A stretch of 34,032 bases of DNA from Magnetococcales bacterium (GTDB lineage Bacteria; Pseudomonadota; Magnetococcia; Magnetococcales; JADFWT01): contig JADFWT010000020.1 of assembly GCA_015233785.1 (NCBI GenBank), positions 1-34,032 of the forward strand, in the 5' to 3' direction. Shown piece after piece: positions 16,542 through 24,536 of this stretch. The translations under genes were made by a program, and so were the position numbers. The notes beneath the pieces were generated by a model, which saw only the letters and a list, made by a program, of their open reading frames with translations, did no database searches and was not told where the DNA came from. Every line of letters starts with the position of its first letter. The first letter of the stretch is position 1.

Positions 16542-17081
16542 CTAAGCTATACTGGGGAAGGTCTTGGGGTCAATTTGTGCGTGAAGATTAGCCCACCACT
16601 CATCCTCCAAAACCGCCATGGAGATGGGGGATTTGAACACCCCATAGAGTAAAATGGCATCCCGATGTTGACCCTCTTCCTGAAACTCAAGCGAGCGGTA
16701 GAGTGCCCGTGCGCGCGCATTCTCGGAAAAAACATGCAACCAGTATCGGTGTGCCCCCCACTGTTCAAAGGCGATCTCCATCAACCGCATGAGCAAAAGC
16801 CGCCCAACGCCCTGCCCCGGTTCTACCACCACCAGCCTCTGTAAATAGATAGAGCGGTGAGGAGAGAGCAGCCCGGTATGAATCGTATAGCCGAGACGCC
16901 CGCCATCGGACCCAACAATCAGGTGATAGCGCAAATCCGGGTTGTGCAGCGCCTCGGCATGCTGCTCAAAACTCCAGTGCTGAATGTAGTGACGATAGTC
17001 CGCACGAGACTCCTGCTCCACCACAAAAGGGATGTCCTTCGGTGTCGCCTGACGTATGGTCATCCTCCCTTGACGACTCAT
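16542..17081 (-). CDS. GNAT-family N-acetyltransferase coupled to cobL
   Basis: 179 residues. The GNAT core is visible as a β-strand and acetyl-CoA pyrophosphate loop, LQRLVVVEPGQGVGRLLLMRLMEIAF (Q/GxGxG/R type), then LHVFSENARARALYRSLEFQEEGQHRDAILLYG, the usual C-terminal half with the conserved Asn and Tyr. It transfers acetyl from acetyl-CoA to an unknown amine or protein. Its ATG overlaps the cobL stop as ATGA, implying translational coupling, and cbiL follows 43 bases later. It therefore sits inside a cobalamin operon, although GNAT enzymes are not a standard step in cobalamin synthesis. A role in corrinoid or side-chain modification is speculation. An internal ATG (residue 7) directly after GGGAGG is too close to that sequence to be the preferred start. 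Confidence 0.85.
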   Translation of the reverse strand: MSRQGRMTIRQATPKDIPFVVEQESRADYRHYIQHWSFEQHAEALHNPDLRYHLIVGSDGGRLGYTIHTGLLSPHRSIYLQRLVVVEPGQGVGRLLLMRLMEIAFEQWGAHRYWLHVFSENARARALYRSLEFQEEGQHRDAILLYGVFKSPISMAVLEDEWWANLHAQIDPKTFPSIA

Positions 17082-18436
17082 GAACCAATCTCATCGGGCA
17101 GTTGGTCTGAGCTGGGATCCGCTGGGTTCTCCTCCTTGCGCTGGGCGGTCAGAATCCATAACGGCGTGTCGGCACTGAGACGATTCATATCCAAGATGGG
17201 CTTGGACCGGGCCGCTTGCAGCTGGATTACATCCCAGGAAAAATGGCACTGGGAGAGCGAAGCCATAGCGATGGCCAAATTCTCCAAAGCAATGAAATTC
17301 ATCACTAACCGCCCCCCTGGACGGAGCCGCTGACTCACCTCGCAGATCAACTCCGCCAACTCTCCACCACTACCCCCCATAAACACCGCATCCGGATCGG
17401 GCCAGTCATGGATACCTACCGCAGCCCGCCCGGCATCAATACGATAGTTATACACATCCAAAACCGCTTGATTGCGTCGAATCTCCCGTACCCGCCCCGG
17501 ATCCTTCTCAATGGCAAATACCCGTCCGCCGGGAATCAACCGCGCCGCCTCCAAACCGATGGATCCCGATCCAGCCCCTATGTCCCACACCACATCCGTA
17601 GGCCGAAGCGCCAACACGGCCAAGGTCACGGCCCTGGCCTCGCGTTTGGTCATCAACCCCTTGCGGGAGATGTTCTCTTGAAAACAGCGATCCGGGATCC
17701 CAAATACCGGCAGATTCTTCAGCGCCAGCTCGTTTACGATCTCCGTACGCATCAACACCACCACATTGGGAGAGACAAAGGTGCGGTTCGCCGCCTCCTC
17801 TGGAGCCAGGGCGTGAATGATTCGCTCCTCGCCGCTTCCCATGCGTTCACAAACCGTAAGGGTAAAGCGGGCAGCCAGTCCGGTGGAGACAATCATGCGG
17901 GCGATACGATCCGGTCCATTATCGGGACTGGTGAGCAAACCAATCAGATCGGCCTCCCCCAAAGCCAGCCACAGGGGATAGAGGACATGATCCGGCCCGG
18001 ATTCATCCTCCCAATCCCCATCATCTCGCCGATGAATCGAGATCCTCAGCGCCCCATCCCAAGGCAGCATCAGCCGCTCAAAGGCCGCCTGAAGCGTAGA
18101 GATCGTCCCCAGAACCCGCAACTGATCCGGCGGCAGATGCCGTGCCAGATAGCCGCCAATACCGTGAAACATTGGATCACCGGTGGCCAGAACCACCGCC
18201 TTGCGTCCCAAGGCAGCCGCCTCCTCCAGCCATCCCGGCACCGCACGAATGCGCCCCTTGATCTCCCGCGCCTCCACCCCCTCTTTCATCAGAGGGCCGT
18301 ATTGATGCAGAAAGCGTCCATCGCCTACCACAAGGTCCGCTTCCCCAATCTGGCGCGCCGCAGCCGGAACCAATCGATCCGGCCCATCGTCCGTCACCCC
18401 AATCACCCAACTCACCGACGCGCTATGACTATCCAC
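17078..18436 (-). CDS. cobL: Precorrin-6Y C5,15-methyltransferase (decarboxylating), CbiE-CbiT fusion
   Basis: 452 residues. The N-terminal ~210 residues are the CbiE tetrapyrrole methylase (VVGDGRFLHQYG, VVLATGDPMFHGIGGYLA, ISTLQAAFERLMLPWDGA). From ~245 a CbiT-type Rossmann methyltransferase follows, with KREARAVTLAVLALRPTDVVWDIGAGSGSIGLEAA (SAM motif I, about 283-296) and AVFMGGSGGELAELI. Together they methylate C5 and C15 and decarboxylate the C12 acetate. The GTG start at 18436 has GAGG spaced 7 bases. This is the first gene of the minus-strand cobalamin run, and its stop overlaps the GNAT start. The 184-bp divergent spacer upstream must hold its promoter, but I see no convincing -35/-10 and no B12-box-like riboswitch. 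Confidence 0.95.
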   Translation of the reverse strand: MDSHSASVSWVIGVTDDGPDRLVPAAARQIGEADLVVGDGRFLHQYGPLMKEGVEAREIKGRIRAVPGWLEEAAALGRKAVVLATGDPMFHGIGGYLARHLPPDQLRVLGTISTLQAAFERLMLPWDGALRISIHRRDDGDWEDESGPDHVLYPLWLALGEADLIGLLTSPDNGPDRIARMIVSTGLAARFTLTVCERMGSGEERIIHALAPEEAANRTFVSPNVVVLMRTEIVNELALKNLPVFGIPDRCFQENISRKGLMTKREARAVTLAVLALRPTDVVWDIGAGSGSIGLEAARLIPGGRVFAIEKDPGRVREIRRNQAVLDVYNYRIDAGRAAVGIHDWPDPDAVFMGGSGGELAELICEVSQRLRPGGRLVMNFIALENLAIAMASLSQCHFSWDVIQLQAARSKPILDMNRLSADTPLWILTAQRKEENPADPSSDQLPDEIGS

Positions 18437-18620
18437 ACGCTCACCTCATTCCACATTGCCGGCCCGATTCGACTTGAGAAATCTTCCGACATCATCCATG
18501 CTCAATAAAATTGGATCGTTCATGAAACTTTTCCATACCCGACCAGTCCAATACCAAAGCTCCCCTCTCAATAATCGCCCTTGCTGGCTGTGAATCGCAT
18601 CCCCTTTTGGAGTTATTATC

Positions 18621-18821
18621 ATGAAAAAGAATGTTGGCGGCATCGATAAAATTCTTCGCATCGTCATCGGTGCTGCACTGATCACCATGGTGTTTGTCGG
18701 TCCGCAAACCGTCTATGGATGGGTCGGCGTCGTGCCGCTTCTGACCGGCCTGATCAATTTCTGCCCCCTCTATCCAATCATCGGGCTCAACACCTGCTCC
18801 ACCCAATCCGGCGACGCCTGA
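18621..18821 (+). CDS. DUF2892 inner-membrane protein
   Basis: 66 residues: KNVGGIDKILRIVIGAALI, then a second hydrophobic stretch (WVGVVPLLTGLINFCPLYPIIGL) ending in NTC. This is the usual DUF2892 two-helix protein, also found fused to rhodanese in YgaP. Members with the FCP…TC cysteines sit in the inner membrane and are often linked to sulfur or redox stress, but the reaction is unknown. GGAG lies 8 bases before the ATG. It is divergent from cobL and is followed by a terminator-like hairpin. Confidence 0.88.
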   Translation: MKKNVGGIDKILRIVIGAALITMVFVGPQTVYGWVGVVPLLTGLINFCPLYPIIGLNTCSTQSGDA

Positions 18822-18832
18822 TCCATGGTCTT

Positions 18833-18871
18833 CACCAGGGGGCGCAGCGCCTACCCCCTGGTGGCCATTTT
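18833..18871 (+). terminator. Terminator-like hairpin after the DUF2892 gene, abutting the DUF523 start
   Basis: A perfect 10-bp stem (CACCAGGGGG at 18833-18842 and CCCCCTGGTG at 18854-18863) with an 11-nt loop, followed by a short T-run (GCCATTTTCT). It ends 6 bases before the ATG of the next gene, so it can terminate the DUF2892 transcript or act in the DUF523 leader. Confidence 0.7.
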
Positions 18872-18876
18872 CTGCC

Positions 18877-19437
18877 ATGATCCAACCTCTTACCTTGGGA
18901 ATCAGCGCCTGCCTCCTTGGCCGCACCACACGATATGATGGCGGCCACAAACAACAACTCTTCCCACCCCTTCCCCCTTCAGAGCCCCCCATCCAATGGC
19001 TGGAAATCTGCCCTGAATCAGCATGCGGCCTGCCAACCCCACGCCCCCCCATGCGGCTGGAGGGGGAACCTGGCAATCCACGCTTGGTGGTCATCGAAAA
19101 CGGCCAGGATCACAGCAAACGCATGCAACATTGGCTACGGGCTCATATGGCGGTACTCTCTAAAACTTGTTTCTCAGGTTTTCTTCTTAAGTCACGCTCA
19201 CCCTCTTGCGGCAAGATGGGTGTATCAATATTCCACCATGGTGTTCAGAGAACCATCGGGGGAAGTGGACTGTATGCCGCTGCCCTTGCCCACCATTTTC
19301 CGGGACTCCCCATGGCCGAAGAGACCATCTTGGCCCATCCGAAAAAGTGGTACGACTTCCTTGAACAGTGCCGAGACTACGGATCCAGCATAGCACCCCT
19401 TTTCACACGATGCCTCACATGTTATCAAGTAGACTAA
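18877..19437 (+). CDS. DUF523 (YbbK-like) protein
   Basis: 186 residues with the family signature in order: GISACLLGRTTRYDGGHK (residues ~8-25), EICPESACGLPTPRPPMRLEG, LLKSRSPSCG and a late RCLTCYQV. The conserved Cys residues (ISACLLG, ICPE, SPSCG) are intact and suggest metal or Fe-S binding or a thiol chemistry; the biochemical role is not established. A C-terminal DUF1722 extension, present in some relatives, is absent. The ATG has no good Shine-Dalgarno and lies just after the preceding hairpin, so read-through or a leaderless transcript may be needed. Codon use resembles its neighbours apart from an AT-richer middle. Confidence 0.88.
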   Translation: MIQPLTLGISACLLGRTTRYDGGHKQQLFPPLPPSEPPIQWLEICPESACGLPTPRPPMRLEGEPGNPRLVVIENGQDHSKRMQHWLRAHMAVLSKTCFSGFLLKSRSPSCGKMGVSIFHHGVQRTIGGSGLYAAALAHHFPGLPMAEETILAHPKKWYDFLEQCRDYGSSIAPLFTRCLTCYQVD

Positions 19438-19510
19438 TTGGTGATTTTATATAATCACCTATAAGCTGTATCCTCATCCAACTGGGTTCAACATCCAAGC
19501 GGAACCTCTC

Positions 19511-20146
19511 ATGACAAATATGGATGCCACGGTCTATGTCGTAGATGACCATCCCGATGTCGGGATGATCATCACGCTTATTCTGAGATCTATCGGCATT
19601 TCATGCAAAGTATTCGAGAACGCTTCGAGTTTCATGGAATCCTATCGCCATGAATGGAGCGGGTGCATTCTGCTGGATGTACGTATGCCGGAGATCAGCG
19701 GGCTGGAAATACAGGAGATGCTCAACACCCGCAACAATAAAATGCCGGTGATCTTCATAACTGGACATGCCGACGTTCCCATGGCGATCCGTGCCATGAA
19801 GCAAGGAGCCTTTGACTTTATTGAAAAGCCTTTCAATAACCAATACCTTCTTGAATGCATCCAGAAGGCACTACGAAAAAATGCCGAAACTCAACAACGC
19901 AAAAAGGCTCTGCGTCATATTCAAGCACGATTTGAACGGTTGACGCGTCGTGAACGAGAGGTACTGGATAAAATCATCCTCGGCAATCTCAATAAATCCA
20001 TCGCCGATCAACTTGGAATCAGTATCAAAACGGTGGAGAAACACCGGGCCAACGTGATGGGAAAGATGAGTGCCGCTTCGGTCCCGGAGCTGATTCAAAT
20101 GATCCAAAACCTCACGCAACATGGCGCTACGCCAAAGAACGACTGA
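19511..20146 (+). CDS. FixJ/NarL-type response regulator (REC + LuxR HTH)
   Basis: 211 residues. The receiver domain (~6-120) has the acidic pair D12/D13, phospho-acceptor D56 (LLDVRMPE), T84 (FITGHAD) and K106 (IEKPF), all intact. A short helical linker leads to a LuxR-type helix-turn-helix (~140-205: LTRREREVLDKIILGNLNKSIADQL, ISIKTVEKHRANVMGKM), typical of FixJ/TtrR-like two-component transcription activators. No histidine kinase gene is in the window, so it is an orphan here. The gene directly downstream codes for an HD/HD-GYP protein and has its own promoter. GGAACCTCTC precedes the ATG (GGA spaced 8). Confidence 0.93.
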   Translation: MTNMDATVYVVDDHPDVGMIITLILRSIGISCKVFENASSFMESYRHEWSGCILLDVRMPEISGLEIQEMLNTRNNKMPVIFITGHADVPMAIRAMKQGAFDFIEKPFNNQYLLECIQKALRKNAETQQRKKALRHIQARFERLTRREREVLDKIILGNLNKSIADQLGISIKTVEKHRANVMGKMSAASVPELIQMIQNLTQHGATPKND

Positions 20147-20165
20147 TCCGATTTCCTGATCGGAT
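20146..20165 (+). terminator. Short hairpin at the response-regulator stop codon, no U-tract
   Basis: ATCCGAT (20146-20152) and ATCGGAT (20159-20165) with a 6-nt loop. It lacks a following T-run, so it is a weak terminator candidate or an mRNA 3' stabiliser. Confidence 0.35.
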
Positions 20166-20239
20166 TCATACGCCCCCGCACTAAATTCCACGCACCACTC
20201 ATAACACCACCATATTCATGCTGGTTGTCCCAACCAAAT

Positions 20240-20248
20240 GGGGGGGGG
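20240..20248 (+). repeat. Homopolymeric tract of nine G
   Basis: G9 lies 32 bases upstream of the -35 box of the HD-GYP promoter. Tracts of this length are prone to slippage. It is outside any gene I accept. Confidence 0.6.
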
Positions 20249-20280
20249 TATCCCTACGCCTTGTAGAAGTAAACCCTAAC

Positions 20281-20310
20281 TTGATTGCCCTAAGTGGCCA
20301 CCGATACAAT
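20281..20310 (+). promoter_or_regulatory. Sigma70-like promoter of the HD-GYP gene
   Basis: TTGATT (20281-20286), an 18-base spacer, then TACAAT (20305-20310). Transcription would start near 20317, giving a ~66-base AT-rich leader that ends in AAGGA before the ATG at 20383. Confidence 0.6.
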
Positions 20311-20382
20311 ACCCCCATAATACAAAACAGATACAAATCATATACTAAATTTATTTGTGATTTATTTTCTTTAAGGAATACT

Positions 20383-21639
20383 ATGTCATACACATCATCT
20401 GCCACTTTTGACCTGGAAGAGTTAACCTTCGTTCTGACCGACATGTTGGATATGTTGGATGCTGACAACCACCAACACGGTAAGCGGGTCGCCTATCTGG
20501 TCAGCGAAATCGCCGTAGAGATGGGCTGGAGCCCAAAAACCATCCAAGAATTGGTGTTTGGCGGACTGCTTCACGACTTCGGAATATCTTCCAGCCGAGA
20601 GTTCCAACAGGTGGTTGACGCAGGACTCAAGCGCCCAGAGGGATTCCTCCCGCACTGCAAAGCGGGATGGATGGCATTGGCTTCGTTTGACCCATACTGC
20701 TCTCTGGCAACACTGGCCCTCTACCACCACTCTCCCTGGTCACGGATGATGGCTGATCGCTTTCCAGACAAGGAACGTGCGATCCTTAGCAACGCCATCT
20801 TTCTGGCCGACCGTATCGACGTACTTACCGCATACTATCCCAAAGCCTCGATTCTGGCTCATGTGGAGAAAATTCAAGGGGAGATCCGCCCTCATGCCGG
20901 CGGTCTGTTTGCACCTGAACTGGTAGAGGCCTTTATGCGCGCCTCACGTAAGGGGTCGTTCTGGCTCTGTCTTGACGTTCCTTCCGAGCTGGAGCGCATT
21001 CTGCGTAGCCGGGTACTTGAGAAAGAGAGCCCCCTCACCTTCAAGCAGATGCGACAGTTTGCCAGCCTGTTTGCCCAGGTGGTGGATGCCAAAAGCCCCT
21101 TTACTGCCGATCACTCCCACGGCGTAGCACGGCTGGCCCGTGGCATGGGAGGCTGGTTGGGCCTGGACAAAACAACCATTCAATGGATTGAGATTGCCGG
21201 CCTTCTGCACGATATCGGCAAAATGCGGGTTCCCGATGAGGTGCTGGAGAAAAAAGGGGCACTAACCGCCGACGAACGCGCCATTATTCAACGCCACTCC
21301 TTCGACTCCTACCAAATTCTAAGCCGTATTGAGCCGTTTGAAAAAGTGGCACGCTGGGCAGGTTTTCATCATGAAAAGCCCAGCGGAGACGGATACCCCT
21401 ACCGACTTGAAGGGGAGAAATTGGAGCTGGAGGCGCGACTAATCGCCGTTGCAGACATATTTCAAGCACTGGTTCAGAACCGCCCATACCGCCGCCCTCT
21501 CAGCAAAGAGAAAGCGTTGGATATTCTGCAAAACATGGCCACCGTGGGCCATCAGGACACCGAACTGGTCAATCTGCTCGGACGAAACCTGCAAGAGAGC
21601 TGGGAGCTGGCAACCACGCCAACAGAGCTGGCAGCCTGA
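20383..21639 (+). CDS. Tandem HD / HD-GYP protein, probable c-di-GMP phosphodiesterase
   Basis: 418 residues from the ATG preceded by AAGGA (5 bases). An upstream in-frame ATG at 20218 lies before the promoter and across the G9 tract, so it is rejected. The N-terminal HD domain has H32, HD64-65, H91, HH115-116 and D143 but no GYP. The C-terminal domain (~220-400) is a proper HD-GYP: H246, LLHDIGK (HD276-277, K280), H305, HHEKPSGDGYP (HH329-330, GYP 337-339) and D358. The family hydrolyses c-di-GMP to pGpG/GMP, switching cells from sessile to motile. The first domain may be regulatory or may bind another nucleotide. It has no transmembrane helix and no receiver, so its input could be the response regulator encoded just upstream. 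Confidence 0.9.
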   Translation: MSYTSSATFDLEELTFVLTDMLDMLDADNHQHGKRVAYLVSEIAVEMGWSPKTIQELVFGGLLHDFGISSSREFQQVVDAGLKRPEGFLPHCKAGWMALASFDPYCSLATLALYHHSPWSRMMADRFPDKERAILSNAIFLADRIDVLTAYYPKASILAHVEKIQGEIRPHAGGLFAPELVEAFMRASRKGSFWLCLDVPSELERILRSRVLEKESPLTFKQMRQFASLFAQVVDAKSPFTADHSHGVARLARGMGGWLGLDKTTIQWIEIAGLLHDIGKMRVPDEVLEKKGALTADERAIIQRHSFDSYQILSRIEPFEKVARWAGFHHEKPSGDGYPYRLEGEKLELEARLIAVADIFQALVQNRPYRRPLSKEKALDILQNMATVGHQDTELVNLLGRNLQESWELATTPTELAA

Positions 21640-21697
21640 GTAAAACCACCTAGTTGATACAGGGTTTCTACCTAATGCCCTACGTAACACACCTGAA

Positions 21698-21726
21698 TTG
21701 AATCTCTCATCCGCATAATTTACAAT
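21698..21726 (+). promoter_or_regulatory. Sigma70-like promoter in the spacer after the HD-GYP gene
   Basis: TTGAAT (21698-21703), exactly 17 bases, then TACAAT (21721-21726). It points to the right, yet no plus-strand protein gene follows before the terminator at 21828-21872. Confidence 0.5.
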
Positions 21727-21732
21727 AGGTTC

Positions 21733-21872
21733 ACCTTGATCTAGTTGACTACTGAGCTTATGTCATTAGATCCCGCTGTCTTCCTTCCCAAACGTAAAAG
21801 ATGAATGGGGGGGCAGGGAGACTACTCGGGGTGTTTCTTCTTTCATGTGGGAGAAACACCCCCTTTTTTTTT
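21733..21872 (+). ncRNA. Candidate small RNA of about 140 nucleotides
   Basis: The interval lies between a good promoter (21698-21726) and a very strong intrinsic terminator, in a 268-bp spacer between HD-GYP and the convergent cobQ. It contains C-rich (CTTCCTTCCC) and G-rich (G7 at 21806-21812) patches and a possible 14-codon ORF (21760-21804, peptide MSLDPAVFLPKRKR) with only a weak Shine-Dalgarno. It matches no RNA family I recognise. The simpler reading is that the terminator serves the HD-GYP gene and the promoter match is chance. Confidence 0.35.
21828..21872 (+). terminator. Strong rho-independent terminator
   Basis: GGGGTGTTTC (21828-21837) pairs perfectly with GAAACACCCC (21853-21862), and nine T follow after one C. 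The direction is plus, so it ends HD-GYP and/or the candidate small RNA, and it protects against run-through into the convergent cobQ. Confidence 0.92.
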
Positions 21873-21907
21873 GGGAAGTGCTTATCTGAGCGATCTGCTC
21901 TGTAGGG

Positions 21908-23386
21908 TTACAATCTCATCAATGCCGCCACGTCCACGCCCTCTTCCAGGGCATCTGCCAGTCGATCGAACTCCGCCTCGCGACGTGTTGCCAGCGCCTC
22001 GTCATGAACCGCGGCCTGCCCCTCCATTCCAGCCCACTCCAGGAGTGCCGAGCACGCTTCAGGATGGTCAAACAGGCCATGCAGATAACTCCCCATCACT
22101 TGATCATCAAGGCTCACAGCACCATGCGCCCCCTCTTCCAGAATCATAGCCGGACGCGAAAGCGCTGGACCGCTGGAGACCCCCATATGAATCTCATACC
22201 CCTCGACAGAGACCCCATCCCTCCCCTTAACCCCTACCGAAAGCTCTCCCTGATTGGGGGTCAGACGCTTATCCCCTTTAAAACGAGTGGACATCGGCAA
22301 CCAACCAAGCCCCAGACCAGTCCCAGCTCTTCCCTCAACACCCTCGGGATCCTCCAGCGTCTCACCCAGCATCTGATAGCCGCCGCAGATCCCCATGACA
22401 CGACCGCCATAACGAAGATGACGCTGAATCACCGCTTCCCAACCCTGATCACGCAGCCAGGAGAGATCGGCCATGACGCTTTTACTGCCCGGAAGGATGA
22501 TCAGGTCGGCCCCCGGAATAGCCTCACCGGCCCCCACCCAGACCAAATCCACCCGCGGGTGGAGTCTAAGGGGATCCATGTCGGTATGGTTGCTCAGTCG
22601 CGGGAGCCGGGGAACCACCACCCGGAATGGCGCAACGCCCGCCTCCACACGCCCCGCTTCCAGGTCGAAAAAACTATCCTCCGCCGCCAGATAGAGTCCG
22701 GCGACAAACGGCAATACACCATAAACCGGCTTGCTCACCCGCTGCTCAAGCCAGTCGATCCCCGGTTTCAGCAGAGCCACATCGCCACGAAATTTGTTGA
22801 TAATCATCCCACCCAGGCGATTTCGCTCGGAGGGAGAGAGAATATCCAACGTTCCGACAAACTGGGCAAACACCCCGCCCCGATCTATATCCCCCACCAG
22901 CACCACCGGACAATCCACCGCCTCGGCAAAGCCCATATTAGCTAGATCCCCCTGACGAAGGTTGATCTCCGCCGGAGAACCGGCCCCCTCTATAATAAGG
23001 GTATCGTAACGCTGCTGAAGATCACGAAAAGCCTCTAGAGCTGTCTCCATCGCCTTGGGCTTGAAGTGGTGATACGCCCGCGCCTGCATGTTGCCGATGA
23101 CTCGACCTCGCAGGATCACCTGAGAGCCAACGTCGCTGTTGGGTTTCAGCAGCACCGGATTCATATCAATGTGCGGATCCAACCCACATGCCGCCGCCTG
23201 CACCGCCTGGGCACGACCAATCTCGCCTCCATCCATAGTGACGGCACTATTGAGCGCCATATTCTGCGGCTTGAATGGGGCGACACGCACCCCTTGGCGA
23301 TGCAGAGCCCGACAGAGGGCCGTCGCCACCAGACTCTTCCCGGCATCGGACGACGTGCCCTGAATCATCAGCGCTTTGGCAGTCAC
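21908..23386 (-). CDS. cobQ: Cobyric acid synthase, glutamine-hydrolysing
   Basis: 492 residues, the normal CobQ/CbiP length. It amidates the b, d, e and g carboxylates of adenosyl-cobyrinate a,c-diamide using glutamine and ATP. The N-terminal dethiobiotin-synthetase-like P-loop domain begins with [12 protein letters not shown], then [37 protein letters not shown] and [12 protein letters not shown]. The C-terminal class-I glutamine amidotransferase carries [12 protein letters not shown] (nucleophile Cys ~334) and [11 protein letters not shown] (His ~436). The GTG start overlaps the bluB stop by four bases (GTGA), so the two are translationally coupled. Transcription is from the bluB side. It is convergent with the terminator at 21872, and no own terminator is visible before the window position where that element lies. 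Confidence 0.96.
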   Translation of the reverse strand: MTAKALMIQGTSSDAGKSLVATALCRALHRQGVRVAPFKPQNMALNSAVTMDGGEIGRAQAVQAAACGLDPHIDMNPVLLKPNSDVGSQVILRGRVIGNMQARAYHHFKPKAMETALEAFRDLQQRYDTLIIEGAGSPAEINLRQGDLANMGFAEAVDCPVVLVGDIDRGGVFAQFVGTLDILSPSERNRLGGMIINKFRGDVALLKPGIDWLEQRVSKPVYGVLPFVAGLYLAAEDSFFDLEAGRVEAGVAPFRVVVPRLPRLSNHTDMDPLRLHPRVDLVWVGAGEAIPGADLIILPGSKSVMADLSWLRDQGWEAVIQRHLRYGGRVMGICGGYQMLGETLEDPEGVEGRAGTGLGLGWLPMSTRFKGDKRLTPNQGELSVGVKGRDGVSVEGYEIHMGVSSGPALSRPAMILEEGAHGAVSLDDQVMGSYLHGLFDHPEACSALLEWAGMEGQAAVHDEALATRREAEFDRLADALEEGVDVAALMRL

Positions 23387-24528
23387 GCACCCTCCTCTGG
23401 CTCTGTAGGGGACTCCGACAACGCCCTTGGCGGAAGTTCAGGCGTTGGAGGCGGGACTTCTGCTGCTGGGACCTCTTCCGCCGGAGCTTCTTCAACCAAC
23501 GCAAGAGCCACCGGCGGCGCAAGCTGAGGAATTTCAGCCACATCAAACGGCTCGGGAGCGCTGGGTACTTCCTGAAGATACGCCTCAACCGACGTCTCCT
23601 CACCTGGCGGCACCTCATCTTGCTCTTCAGGCACAGGCGTTTCGGGAACATCTTCTTCTGCCTGGGGCGCGTCGTCCGACTCTTCAGGAAAATCCTCTAC
23701 CGAAATAACCTCTTCAACCTGCGGGGCAGCATCCGCCGCTTCAATCTCTTCTGGGAGATCCTCTTCAGAAACGGCCTCTTCAGGAGCCTCCACTTCGGTT
23801 TCCGGTCGCTCATCCTCCGCTTCAAAATCCTCCTCATCCGACTCCGCCAGCACCTGCTCCGCCCAAGCAGGAAGCGCCTCTTCGGCCGGATAACGATCCA
23901 GACCAATCAAATCGGAGAGAGACGTCCCCAGGGTCCACTCCTCCAACGCCAGCATCGGTTCAGGATAGAACGCCTTCACCGGCCCCAGACAGAGCAGCGC
24001 CAACGGCTTGGAGCCCTCTGGAGCCTGAAGAAGTTCCCGAACCACCTCCGGGTCAAAAAAGGAGACCCAGCCCATGCCAAGATTCTCGACCCGAGCGGCC
24101 AGCCACATATTCTGAATGGCGCAGGCACATGAGGCGATGCGCATCTCTTCCGGCATGGTGCGCCGCCCAAAGGGATTCTCATCATCCGGCGGCATGACCA
24201 CCGCAATCAGCTCGGCGCACTCCAGAATACCCTCCACCTTGAGACGCAAAAACTGCTCCCGACGTGTGCCCATCTCGTAGGAGGTAAGACGCCGCTCCCG
24301 ACGCACCTCATCGGCCAGCGATTGACGCAAGCCACGATCCATCACCCGTACAAAACGCCAAGGCTGAGTGAGCGCCACCGAAGGAGCCGCATGTCCCGCC
24401 TCCAAAATACGCTGCAAGGCCGATATATCCACCGAACTATTGGGCTTGAAATGGCGCATATCACGCCGGGCACGAATGATGCGGTGCAACACCTTGCGGT
24501 CCGTTTTCTTGAACTTTTTCTGCCCCAT
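23383..24528 (-). CDS. bluB: BluB, 5,6-dimethylbenzimidazole synthase, with long acidic C-terminal tail
   Basis: 381 residues; about 215 would be normal. The flavin-destructase domain (~15-215) shows RRDMRHFKP (Asp equivalent to D32 of Sinorhizobium BluB), [57 protein letters not shown] (Ser equivalent to S167) and LCLGPV. It breaks reduced FMN with O2 to make the lower ligand of B12. The remaining ~160 residues are Glu/Pro/Val/Ala-rich low complexity (e.g. [17 protein letters not shown]) with no recognisable fold. The ATG at 24528 has GGGAG spaced 8 bases; a longer frame up to 24672 adds a Cys/Pro-rich segment without homology and is rejected. It is coupled to cobQ downstream, and the adaptor gene of the secretion system lies ~150 bases upstream on the same strand. 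Confidence 0.93.
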   Translation of the reverse strand: MGQKKFKKTDRKVLHRIIRARRDMRHFKPNSSVDISALQRILEAGHAAPSVALTQPWRFVRVMDRGLRQSLADEVRRERRLTSYEMGTRREQFLRLKVEGILECAELIAVVMPPDDENPFGRRTMPEEMRIASCACAIQNMWLAARVENLGMGWVSFFDPEVVRELLQAPEGSKPLALLCLGPVKAFYPEPMLALEEWTLGTSLSDLIGLDRYPAEEALPAWAEQVLAESDEEDFEAEDERPETEVEAPEEAVSEEDLPEEIEAADAAPQVEEVISVEDFPEESDDAPQAEEDVPETPVPEEQDEVPPGEETSVEAYLQEVPSAPEPFDVAEIPQLAPPVALALVEEAPAEEVPAAEVPPPTPELPPRALSESPTEPEEGA

Positions 24529-24536
24529 GAGCGCAA

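Noticed and set aside
18437-18620. Cobalamin riboswitch upstream of cobL
   Set aside because: No B12-box-like or GCCACTG segment on the minus strand here; the same was true for the spacers before bluB and cbiG-cobJ.
18492-19094. 200-codon minus-strand frame across the DUF2892 gene and the start of DUF523
   Set aside because: Overlaps two recognisable plus-strand families and a terminator; Gly/His/Asp-rich peptide with no domain.
20218-20382. Extended start for the HD-GYP protein at 20218
   Set aside because: The 55 extra residues span the G9 tract and the promoter and show no conserved features; the ATG at 20383 has a proper ribosome site.
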